A stretch of DNA of 64,000 nucleotides from Paramecium octaurelia (taxonomy: Eukaryota; Ciliophora; Oligohymenophorea; Peniculida; Parameciidae). Position numbers and translations under genes: made by a program. Positions 1 through 11,728 of the stretch are shown here, in pieces. The notes beneath the pieces are model-generated. The model did not search any database. It was not told where the DNA came from and saw only the letters and a list, made by a program, of their open reading frames with translations. Location: positions 11,396 through 75,395 of the forward strand of contig CAJJDP010000139.1 of assembly GCA_905182995.1 (NCBI GenBank). The letters run 5' to 3'. Numbering within the stretch: the stretch's first letter is position 1; each line of letters begins with the position of its first letter.

Positions 1-2
1 CC

Positions 3-326
3 AAGAAAGGTGTAGAACATTTGGCAACTCTACGAAGTCTTATCCAACACAGCCTCTAGTTTTGTGGAGAATGTTTAAAATAATACAAGAACATTAGATT
101 CTATAGAACCCAAGTCTATCATAAGAAGTTCCGGAAAGTCCTTCTCATACTTTTACCGGTGAACCTTTTTGCTAGAGCTGAGCGCTTAGAACCATACCCT
201 TCCACTAAGTCTGACCGACTTAAGAGCCAAGACAGGACTAATACCATTTGCTGTTATTAGGACGAAAGAATCTCTTTCTCACTAATCACAAGAGTTATAT
301 TAGAAATGTTCTCTGGAAAAAGTTGA
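3..326 (+). CDS. Possible 3' part of an unidentified gene (left edge)
   Basis: Frame 3 is open from the window edge to a TGA at 324-326, about 107 codons under the ciliate code. The first 430 bases are clearly less AT-rich than the following spacer, which is typical of coding DNA here. A second frame is open at 215-433 and the two may be joined by a short intron that I could not place. I recognise no domain. The minus strand is broken by stops. It could be the tail of a gene starting outside the window or a decayed fragment. Confidence 0.25.
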
Positions 327-433
327 GAGCATGTGCTTCTCAGGATTACCAGTCCTTCAGGGCTACCATAGTACTATCACAGGTTAGGAAGGATAAACTA
401 GTGGATTGCAAAATCAAACCCAATTCTTACTGA

Positions 434-2490
434 TCAAATTTCATATAAACTAAACCTTTGAATAAATTGTATTATCTTGATCAGCAAGCCATGAAATACA
501 AATTATCATATTTAAAACATGAAGGCAGAAAATGTTTTAATCATTGAAATAAGCCGACCGTATTTAAATTCTTAGTTTCTAACATTCTTTAAATTTGATA
601 TTTGCTTTTATGATTTTTTTGCAATAAATTAATTTTACGAGCAATTTGATTTCATTTAAAATCGGATAAATTGAAATTAAGATGTAATTTGTACTTTTTG
701 TTGGGGTTGCCCTTCTTCAGAATAAGTAGTTTCGATTAGGATTAATTAATAATCTAGATTTATGTATTCTTTTGGATGAAATACTAGTAGTCCATCTCAA
801 CTTCTAATTTAAGATTGGATAACTATCTATAGGTTTCAGCAGGTTTTCAGAAAAGGGTTCACAAAATATTGGGACTTATTCTATTTGCTGGAATAAAAAG
901 AAACAAAATTAAATTTGTTTGCATTTTAAACATTAAATATCACTCAAATGTGTTTTATTCATTAATAAAAATATTGCCACTATACTATCTAATTTTGAAT
1001 AAGAAAAATATGAAGATTATCCATAGTATTTTATTTCTATTTCAATCTTTTATCAGAATAAACAACCATCATAATATACAATTTAAACCAAAACAAAGTT
1101 AATAAATGATATACCTGCACTTTTCAAAGATATTACTCATGAAGTAGTAGGGAAAATAGAATGTAAGACTGCAACTTAGATTATTGAAGATATTCCACAA
1201 TTTTCAGTTAGGGTCAGCAAATATATTTTCAAACTTTGAGAACCTTTTATTAGGTTCTTTTATCGAATCCCAATATTCAGGATCTGCATATACGTGATAA
1301 ATAATAATTACTCATTTTGGGATAGGGCTATTCAACTGGCACAATAACGTATTTGAGTATCCAAGATTTATGATAAAAGGATGGTTAAAATTACTATTTG
1401 TTATGAAATCACTCTCGCTACTTTAATAATTAAGTAACAAAAATAAAAATTACGAGAATGATACCATCAAAATATCACTCTCTAAAAACAAATGGATTTC
1501 AATTAATTACTTTTTTATGTAATTTTCCTCCTTCAAATAGGACACTAATACTACCATATATAGGTTAGTGATTTTGAAGCATAATATTTGGAATTATTCA
1601 TTTAGTGGCATTATATTTATATGAAATTGGAACTTGCACTAACAAAGATAAGCCAACTTTAAAATATATTATTCATCACTATTAGTTAAGTTGTAAGGTT
1701 ACAAATAGAGAACTATGATAAAATATCTCACGTAAAACCTATTTAGTAGGACACATTAGTGATATATAATTAATTTTTTATTTCACAGCCCTCTTATTAT
1801 ATTATCCCCTAATTGCTTTTATGCATGTCTCACTTGTGATGTTGTTAATAGCAATAACTGCTTTTCTTTTAGAAGAGTATGAACATAATTATGGAAAAAA
1901 AAAGGAAACCTTCTAATAATCTTTCTTTTTTTTAACTCAAATCATTTATCAAATTTTTTTCTATGATATTTGATTGTTCTTTTCATCACAATCATGTATC
2001 ATTTATTTGCCATTCACAGAGATAAGAGGCAGATGAGTCTAATGTAGGTTATACATTAGCTGGAAGTTAATAAAATAATAAGACTTCAGTACTTCGAAAA
2101 CAATTTTTCCTAAAAGTCATCTATTATATTTGTAAATTTATCGTATGAAAAGTTACATTATTAAGAAAAATATATCAAATGATAATTATTCTGAATTTAA
2201 TCAAAAATCAATTGAAATGTATTTCTTTATTTATAAAATCAATTTTTATTTTGCAATTTATTTAACTCTAAAAAAAATGAATCTAATACTGCTAAAATTT
2301 TCTCAAATAAATTTGATCAATAATTCATCTTTCAAATTCTCAATTCCATCAGTCAAATCCCATTCCTTCAATTTAGTTGCAACACAATAAGAAATAATTC
2401 AAAATATTTTTAGTTTATAAATTTTTGCTCTATAATAAATGAAAATTAGTATTAACAATAAATAATCATAATTTTGATTTTATTGATAAA
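434..2490. other. AT-rich spacer without a supported gene
   Basis: About 2 kb of very AT-rich sequence. Several frames of roughly 90-110 codons are open under the ciliate code, for example 1011-1297 and 2145-2480, but with TGA as the only stop such lengths arise easily. They show no motif, no intron-joined extension and no rise in GC. This is long for a spacer in so compact a genome. Confidence 0.5.
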
Positions 2491-4361
2491 ATGGGATGTA
2501 TGATTAATTATAAGTAGTCCTTAAATATCATTATACCTCGATAATCATTATAAGAAGAACCTTATAAGAATAATCATTTCAAAAAAGCCAAATTGATTTT
2601 TAATGAACCAGAATATACAGATGAAGTTTTTTAAAGAATCAATATAAATTTATCAAAAGATCCAAGTAGATTTGAGGCATTAAAAAATTATTAATGGAAG
2701 AGAATAGTTAAATTAAATATGAATTAGAATTTATGCTATGTAATTATTTTTATTAAAAATAGGAATTTTAGTATGGAAAAATAATAAAGGGAGAGTTGAA
2801 CAACGATTAATTTTTAAATGCCTTAAGAATCCTGTCGTTCTATGATATTACCATAAGAAAAATATTTCTTATAAAAAAGATTTAGAGCAATTGCTAATAT
2901 AGAATAGTTCTAAATTAATAAGGATTCTGGTAAGAAATTGTGATCGATGATTATCTGACTTTTAATATGAGTGGTAAACCGCTTTTCTCTTACTATGATG
3001 GTGAAGATTATTGGGTTTAGTTGATTGAGAAAGCCTTTTCAAAGATCTATGGTTGTTATGAAAAGCTTGAATAGGTTGATATGGCGAATGAAATAATAAG
3101 AGATATTACAGGAGCGCCATATTTAATGCTAGATGAGTAAGAGTTCAACCATTAGGTTAGAAACTTTGTTAATTTGTCAAACATCTATTATTTAATGGAT
3201 GAAAAAAAGGGTATATTTTTGATGCAAAGGGAAGAAGAAAGAAATTATTTTTTGGATTTGCAACGCAAGGTTAAACTAAATATAAATGAGTTTAGTAATT
3301 ATAAGCTTTTTTTTATCCCATTTGATGAATAATACATCTAAATTACATAATAAGTAGAAATCCCAATCAAAAATTAGTAAATTAAGTAAGTAATATAAAT
3401 GACTATACAACAGTAATGTCACGCCTTCATCACTCTATCTTAACAGGATTTAAAGGTATGCAATCAAAATTACTACGCTCAACTTCACATTATAATAGTT
3501 GAAGATAATAAAAATAGGAAAAACTTTAAACTGATTTATAGTAAGTATTAGCAAGTGAGAGATTTAACAATTGAATGTAATTTAGCTATTGGATAATATT
3601 TAATTTATATTGAAGCCTTTTGGTAATAATAAACTGACTAGAAATTAAATATTTAATCATATGGCAATAGTTAAGTATATTTTACATAGCTAAGTAATAT
3701 GAGAGAAAATGAAAAATTAGACTTGTTAAATGAAATAATTTATTGTCATTCAAAAAGTTAAAACAAAAGAATATATGGTAATGATCAATTATATAGTGTG
3801 TAATCATAAATTGGTAGGTATAAATATATTCTATTTGAAAATAACACCCTAAATTAAACGTTAAAAGTTTTATTAAAATTTATGAAACATCTTGTAATTG
3901 TAAATTTTCCATATAATGATCAATCAAGTTAATTGATACAAGTCCTACCTAATTAAAGAAAATTAGTGACATTTTAAATTCTCTTGGAAAATGAAGGCTA
4001 GCATCGTTTTAGTGTGGAAGAGGAAAATTGTGAAATTTTAGGACCCTTAACAGATGATTAATTATTAGAAAAAGCAATAAATGAACCCACGTCAATCATT
4101 GAAAGAAATGAATATATGAAAATATATAATTTGAGATTAGATGATGAGTGCGCTTTGGTATACGTAAATAATTCTGAATAAAAATATGTTGAATTAAATA
4201 AAGTTAAATTGATAAATTTAAGTTATAAAGGAAACCGAAACCCAGAACCCTTGAATATAGAGGTATTGCCAAAACAAAAAGTGTTGTTTCGATTTAATAA
4301 GCTTGATAAAGCTCAATCATAATATGAATTTGAATGCAATTAATAATATAGATTTGAGTGA
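2491..4361 (+). CDS. Calpain-like protein lacking the catalytic cysteine
   Basis: Starts Met-Gly-Cys, a plausible N-myristoylation and palmitoylation signal. One 23-nt intron lies at 2740-2762. After it, KGELNNDQFL aligns with the calpain motif G-x-L-G-D-C-W-F-L, but Asp-Gln stand where Cys-Trp belong. Farther on, IVIDDYLTF, GEDYWVQLIEKAFSKIYGCY and DITGAP match the calpain (family C2) core. The usual His and Asn motifs (GHAYS, RNPWG) are not visible. The C-terminal half has two regions resembling the beta-sandwich domain III. It should therefore bind rather than cut, as other calpain-related proteins do. The stop is the TGA at 4359-4361. A 22-nt intron (4358-4379) could instead bypass it and add about 20 residues. 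Confidence 0.82.
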
Positions 4362-5853
4362 TTATTGAATATTCAATAGAATTTTCTTGCTGTTATGACC
4401 ATTGCATTTGTTTTACCTAACATCTAGGCAGCCAGATTAGATAATGATTTTAATTGTCTGATGCCATGTCTCCTCTGCAAACGATTCGAAATTCTTAATG
4501 AAACTGTGAATCAATGATACATTATGTAATTTATAAACAAGATAAATTTAGTATCAGCCACGCCACTTCAAAAAGTCTTTTACAGACATAATTTTTGGTA
4601 TACCTAATGAATAAAAATTGAAAAAATACTGAGATAAATATAATAAATAGATCTTTATTTTTTTGATTAATCTTTTTATTATTCAACAATCCATGCACTA
4701 TCAAGATATTACCTAGAAGGACTGAAGAGTAATGATTTTCGACTAATAAATATATATATTTGCTAAATTTCCCTTTAAAAAATGAACTTAGGTTGAAAGG
4801 AAATGCCTTTACATATTTTTTTATGTATTTTTTTTGTTTATTTTTAATAATTGATCATGCTCAAATTTATCCAAGATATAATAATCTTCTGCATTAAGGA
4901 TTAGCCTCAATAAATTTATCCAAGTTTTCTTATGCACTAAAAAGTTAAAATTTGCTTACTTTTATTCCTCTAAGTGGACTTTGGCAATTAGTTTTAAACA
5001 CTCAGCTTCATCTTTTGGAAATGCTCCAGCATTTTATTCTAGTACTCTAAGAGTTAACACTATACATACTTTAATTTTCTTAACACTTCAATTCTGTCTA
5101 ACTAGTAGACGATTTAATGTGGATCCACTTGTGTATTATCTATTGAGATTTGATGCAATTATACTTAGCCCATTTCTCTAAAATTTAGAAATCACATTAA
5201 ATTCCATTTTTTAGAATTCATCTAATGTAGATCTAGTTATATTTTAGAGATTCTAATCCTTTTTCGCGTAGCTAATCCTTCATAATACTATTACTGTAAG
5301 TAGGATTAATGTTTGGTGTGATTCTGTACTAAAGCTTCATTTCTGGTTGTGCATGTGTATGGTAAGAATTTAGCCTCAACATTAAAAATTCTATGAATTT
5401 CCATATGAGTTACCTATGTACTGTATTGAAAGCTGAAAACAATCTGTTTCTTATAGCCATTTTTTATTTTTAATAATATGATATATATAATATTTCATTC
5501 TCATTTGTAATACTTCAATGATACTTAAACAAATAAAACTTCTATACCATAAACCAAATGATAAATATATTGAGCGATTAACATAAGTAAAATTAACAAG
5601 GTCATAATTTCACAGAAAACACGAAACTTCTATTGGATTCAGGAAAAATGAAAATTGCTTATTTAGTATTAATTTAATACTAGAAATGGTAACTACTAAT
5701 TATATCTATTTAAATAATAAAGCTATTTTAGTAAATATTATTATTTAATACCTTATTGATCTTGGCATTATAGGTTTATTTATAATTAACTTTAGACTTC
5801 AAAATAGTAATCCTATTACTTAAAGATATTATTTGTATCAGTTGAAGTCTGAA
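4362..5853. other. Spacer; possible hidden 5' exon near 5648
   Basis: No gene is supported from 4362 to about 5640. A stretch right after the calpain stop (about 4390-4520) reads openly in the calpain frame but lies behind the TGA. An ATG at 5648 begins a hydrophobic stretch (MKIAYLVLI) that could be the signal peptide of the next gene, but I could not place introns joining it to 5854. Confidence 0.35.
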
Positions 5854-6183
5854 ATGAAAATGTAATGTTTAAATGATAAAATAATTAGATATTCTTATGA
5901 ATGCACGCAGGATGGAAATAAAAACTTATGTCAAGAGTTATATTATTTAGGGCAAATATCTGAAGTAGAACTTCGTACTCTTAAATACACGGGAGAGTCA
6001 CAAGAATTAAAAACCCTATCGACTTACATCAGCTAGCCTTAGTGTTGGGTGTCAAAGTAAAATCAACTAATGAAATAATGTAAATTTGATTTTCAGGAAA
6101 AAAAATTTCTAAAATTTAAATACTTGATTGAATGTTTCTTATATAAACTTATTACTGAAATTTTGAAATATGTAATTCTATGA
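5854..6183 (+). CDS. Small cysteine-containing protein, N-terminus unresolved
   Basis: Open frame of 109 codons ending at TGA 6181-6183. The composition looks coding: Cys residues are spread through it and charged and polar residues alternate (for example CTQDGNKNLCQELYYLG). It ends only 15 bases from the convergent UBR gene, as neighbours in this genome often do. The frame stays open upstream of 5854, so the true start is probably an upstream exon, perhaps at 5648 with a signal peptide. I recognise no family. Confidence 0.4.
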
Positions 6184-6198
6184 ATGTAATTAATAATT

Positions 6199-9100
6199 TC
6201 ACAAATTGGTTCTTTAAACTTTTTTGAGATTTAAAAATAATCTATGGACAAATTTATCTGTAAGAATAATTTCTATAATCTAATCTATGGCTCTAAGATT
6301 TAACTTGAACCTTTCGTAGTGATTTGATTGATAATATCCTATGTAAGGTAATTCTCCTATTAAATTTTTATATAAAGGGTTAGTGTTAAGAGTGATATAT
6401 GGTGATTGCATGATGATAATTTAACTGTTTTTTAAGTTAAGATACAAAGTTTTACCTGAGTGCCTTTTATAACAATGTCTGGACAAATTTCCAATTTTTT
6501 TCTAAATTAAGACTAAATATATACTTTTTATGGTCTTCCACAATAATGAGCGCACATCTTCTTAAGACAAATCAAACAAAGGTATTGATTCTGCTCCTAA
6601 TTTTCCATTCTCTACAATGGCAAAAATTAACATTATTTTTTTTGGCAAGGTGCAAGATAATACCTTAATAAAAAATCTTTGAAGTTCAATTAAAATTTGT
6701 TTATATAATGTTATTTTAAATCCTTACTTATTCTTTCTAGATCATATGGAAGTGATTGCTATTCAACTTATGAAAGGATAATATTTTGGGTCAAACCTTC
6801 AATTATTGCAGATTGAATAGAGTTCTTATTAAATATTTAACTCAATCCTGATGTTAATTCATGAATGTTATGTTACTTTATCATAAATTACAAAATTATA
6901 TTTAAGATTCTAAAAAGGATCTGTTAATCATTTTGAACAACTTCTTCTAAAACTGTAGTTTAATTGTATTAAAACAGTATTCTTAATAGAGCCAAGACAT
7001 CTTATAATAATAAATTGGTGTTTTTCTATTTAAATTTGTTTAAATCACTCAGCAATTAAAAGAATAAGTTACAAAGAACTTGTGAAAAAATTTCATCCAG
7101 TAGTTTTGGAATATCCAGGTCTCCTTTTTCAACTGAAAATCTTTGATAATATTCCATCATTTTTTTATCTGTAATTGTACCTAAAAAGAAACCCAAATTT
7201 TCATTTAGAATCTCATCATTTGCCCCTTTAATATGGATTGAACTTACAAATGGAAAGTTGTATGGAGATAAGCAAATTGGACATCTCAAATATTAAAACT
7301 CACCTATGGTATATTTTTATTCATTCTAGAATAAGCATTATTTATGAAAAGTGTGTTAACAGCTTGATGCTACAATTTAGAAAATGTCTGTTTATTATTA
7401 GTTTCTTGGCATTTGTTAAGGCATCGTATTAATATGTTTATTAACATTGGTATAAGAAATCAATAAAGCCCTATATTAAATTTCTTCTTTTTCAAATTGC
7501 AATTAGCATAAAGAGCAATTTTCGTTACTCATTTAAGTTGGAGTCTCTGCAATTTGATGACTAAATGCTTACCCCATATTTTCAAATTTTTTCTAGAACT
7601 TTTTCTTTGATATTTGTGATCTACATGCTCTTTAAGCATCGCTTTCACCTTAGGAGGCATTTTAACTGAAGCTTTCGTCAAGTTATCTGGCAAATATTTC
7701 ATAAATGCTGTTTGATGTTTAAGTTAAATTAACATCTTATATGATTTAGAAACAAATTGAGGAAATACACATCAAATAATCTTAGAGATTTTTATTAATA
7801 TTTTTAAAATGTTTATTACATAAATAAACTAAGTTAATGTATACAGAGTAATCCTCCAATAGTTAAGAAATATTTTTAATTAGCCCCAACTCCTGTTAAC
7901 TTTATATTTATTCTATAATATTTTGAAGTACCATTTATTCTTAGTCTAAAACAATAGCTTTAAGAATGGCTAACCTCTTATAGGTTAAAGTTGATTTGTG
8001 TTCATTTAATTAGGCTAACTCATTAGCTAGAGCAGTTCCAAATAACTCAGATTATTAGTCGTTTTATGTTTTCAATTTGTCTGTTATTTATTCTTTTAGT
8101 TCTAATACCAAAGAAGCGAAAATTGGTTCATATTAAACAGGTAAAAGTTATTTTTTTAGTTACAATTATTCATTATCCTAATTTAATTCACAAGAACTTA
8201 AAATAATATTTTATAAATCCAAACTGCTGTCATAACTAAATTTTTTGAGAAGTTCTCGAAGATCATTCTCTTGGTAAAATGACTAAGCGAAGAAAATTGT
8301 TTAGAATAATTTGTTTAAGCCTTTTTAAAATTCTTTAGGTAGTTCATTTCCAAACATGTCTCCTACACATTAAATCAGGTCATAATCAGTTTAAGCAATT
8401 CTACATATAAGAAATTAAGGATCTGACTTGTAATCGAAGAATTTTGCAATTTCTTTATAGCTGGAGACAATATCATTAATTCCCAGAGACCCAAATAAAA
8501 AGGCATATAATTAAACATAAGCTACATCAACTTGTTCAAGTGAGACTTCTTTAAGTTTCATTTGCTCCTTATACAATTTCACTTAGCCCTTATATAATAA
8601 TGGATTTCCATTCTTTAAAAGAATAATGTTGTTAAGTAAAGTTCTTTTTAAAAGGCCCAACAGAACTTATCTAAATTTCTCTGGGGTTAGGTTACTTGTC
8701 TTTAATAAATCATCATAGGCCTCTTGTGGGTCATTAAAATCCATCAAAAATAATGATAGTAAAGTAATAAAGTTCCTATCACAAATCACTATATTTTATA
8801 AATAATTTTTTAATGTGGATTCTGTTTTTAATTAAAAAGATGTGACGTAGTTATTGAAAAAATAGTTAATTGACAATCTAAAAATGTTTTATAACCCAAC
8901 CATATTTTATCTATTAGAATCTTTCCAAGTTTCAACTATAACTGACAATAACTTTCGATATCCTTAAAGCAGAAATATTTGAATAATCTCTGATATCTGA
9001 AATTTACTTTATTCTTATGGCTTGAGGAAATGAAAGGTTCTTGTCTCAGTTTATTGACAAGGGTATATTTTGTTTAATGTGTATATTAATAAGGAGGTAT

Positions 9101-10620
9101 TTTAAAGTTCATTGAACTTACAATGATTGGGGTATATTGGAGTAAAATGAAATTTTTCCTCTTCATAGGAGAGAATCTCTGAAATTTATTCAAATAACTT
9201 CTTAACGACATCATCATAAAACTATGTTAAAATCATGTCATCAAACTATGAGCAGAACATCTGCGCTTCTTAGTTGCATAAGGGTCTAAATTAGCAAATT
9301 AATAAATTACAATTAGAGTAGTTGATTTGAGAAAATATCAAACAAAGAATAAACCTATGGTGTTTTATATTCTTTATATAAGCTTAAAAGGCATAAAACT
9401 ACATGTCCCATAAATTGATAGAAATATCCAAATATAGAAGCTCTTTCTACTTTATTTTTACAAAAAATTTTTTGTATATTCTATTCTTAAAGCAATTTCG
9501 GAAGTATCTCATTTAATTTCGAATGTGCAGAATAATTTATTGCATTGATTTAAAACTTGATTTTTTAATTATCAGCTGTTATTAATCTGTAAACTTAGGT
9601 TGGATTATACAAGTGATTATAATGAATCAAGACTTCTTTGCATAAATTAGGTTTGAAATTTTCATCAACATGTAATTCATAAAATAACTCTGAAATGTAA
9701 TTTGTTTCATCATGAAGAAATCGTGAAAAAAACACATTATGTTTGACAAATAAATTTAAGATAGTACATTAGCAGAATTATTATTGCTTTTCTAATTTAA
9801 AGCTTGCAAATGGATCCTTGGAATGGGCATGATATAGTTTTATGAATTTTTAAATCTTTTCATCAATAGGGATTTAAAGAAATTTGCTTGTTGTATAACT
9901 CCAGGGGATGTTATTTTAAGTTACAAATTTAAGGACTTTGAAAATAAGTGTATACAATTTTTATCCTTCTTTGAGTGCTTTTTCATGTTAGAAGAACTCA
10001 GGCAAATTCTCATTTATAATATTGACAGAATTTTCGATTTTTAATATTTAAATGGCATCCTAGATCTAAGACATCGTTTTATTGTTATAATCAGCAATTT
10101 TTTAAGTCTGTTCAAACAACAGTGCAAATGACACCATAATAAAATATCTAAATCTCTCTACCAAGTTTTCTATATAGATTAAATAATTTAGTACCTCCAA
10201 ATAATTATTCAGGGATTGGTGTTTCTATTTGTGATTAAGAATGTTTATTGCAAAAGGACCTCTTCTTCATAACCAATGTATCTCCACAATCACAACATCC
10301 TCCATTTGAGTAATGATATGTCACAACATGATCTTATGTAAATTAATAAAAATACTCTAATGTCTTTGTGGAGTGTAGCATTCTTAGCAATACACATGAG
10401 TAGGCTCTTTGCTACAATCAAAACATTTGTAAAACAAAGCATTTTTAGGAAGAGGAGCAGAACAAACACTTTTACACCCTGTTCCTTTTAATTTGATAAT
10501 CTTATCTTCAAATTCCTAATTGGTCAAATTTAGGACCTATTGTACTAATTAGAAATCTTGTTTTCTCTCTTGTGAATTGGCTGTGTTCTAAATTAATTCA
10601 ATCAGCTTTTAAATATCCAT
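6199..10620 (-). CDS. UBR-family E3 ubiquitin ligase (N-recognin)
   Basis: Should recognise destabilising N-terminal residues and ubiquitinate the bearer. The N-terminus carries a UBR-box zinc finger (about 10240-10490): GTGCKSVCSAPL, YKCFDC, VYCQECY and GGCCDCGD in the canonical order and spacing. A 23-nt intron splits the box. About 900 codons of helical sequence follow. Near the C-terminus a basic coil (MPPKVKAMLKEHV) precedes a RING-type finger (ENCSLC, CQHTFHKQC, LRCPIC), then the UBR tail with YLCLICLKKMCAHYC and KTLYLNLKNSQIIIM. At least five introns of 23-31 nt are needed to keep the frame; those at about 7708-7733 and next to the RING are clear. Length, roughly 1,430 residues, is near that of small UBR1-type enzymes. 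The start is the first ATG before the UBR box. Introns in the middle third were not all checked. Confidence 0.85.
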
Positions 10621-11728
10621 TTAGATATTATTATTTGTTTATATATTTATAATAAATGTTATAATTAAATTATTTTTAGTTTTACATACCACTATTTTTA
10701 TAATAATTGTTAATGAATTAAACTCTCTCAAATTAAAACAAAGGTGTTTATTTTTGATATTTAGGTATGAAATAATGAGCAATTAAGGTCTTATTTTTGA
10801 GATTTATCTTATTAATAATGTCTATTATATAAAGAATGACTTTCCTTTCTGAATTAAAGGTAGAAAAACAAATTAAGTGATGTTCATCCATTATATTTGA
10901 AGAATTTTCTCAAAGAAAAGATAATAATCTTAACATCTATTAATTATCCTAAAAAAAAGCGTAAAACTAATCTTAATAATATAATTTTAATCATCAACTC
11001 TAATTTGATAAATTAATACAATAAGTTAGTAATTTATAGTTTTGTTTTGGTGATTTGCTAGCGTTAGGAGAACTAGATGAATTAGTTTAATTAGGTGGTT
11101 ATATATGTTTATTTTGATATTTTTTAATTAATTATTATAGAATGCGAATTGTTCTTGAATTTGAAAACAAAGATAAATTAATTTCAGAGTTGAATTTATA
11201 TCAGTCTATTCTAAAGTGTCATCGTTAAATTGTTCTTAAGAATATTAAAGTATCAAAAATGAATTGCTATTCTATTTTGATGAAATATCAAATTTGATGA
11301 AGATGAATATACCATTAAAAATTTGAATTATAATTAATCTGCAAAAATATTACTGAAATAATATGAGTAATTTTTCATAAATTGGTCATGAGTTTATCTA
11401 AGATAAATGAATATTAATATGTTAGAATTCTTTCATAATCTTAACTCTTATATCATACAAGTTTAAATTTATTAATCTAATCTCCAAATTGAAGTAAGTG
11501 CATAAATTGCAAGAATCAATTCTTATAGTAATTTATCAGAATGAAACACTCTGGCTTTCAACAGAGTTCTAATCTAATATTTTCATTGAAACTCTTCAAG
11601 TGGTGAGTGTGTTAATTTATAAGAATTATTAAAGATCATAATACCATCCAGATTTTGAGAGGAGACTTTCATTATTTTAATATATATAGTGTTATTCAGT
11701 TTACAAATTATTTTAAATTAGTTAAAAT
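10621..11728. other. Spacer upstream of two divergent genes
   Basis: Separates the divergent UBR (minus) and ORP (plus) starts, so it should hold both promoters. Short open stretches exist (about 10990-11130 and 11142-11300), one beginning MRIVLEFENKDK, but no model of useful length could be joined. Confidence 0.4.

Noticed and set aside
1-430. Telomere at the left edge
   Set aside because: No CCCCAA or CCCAAA repeat run is present at either end of the window.
4981-5181. Possible tetratricopeptide fragment on the minus strand
   Set aside because: Periodic helical residues are seen in places but in different frames, with no consistent 34-residue spacing.
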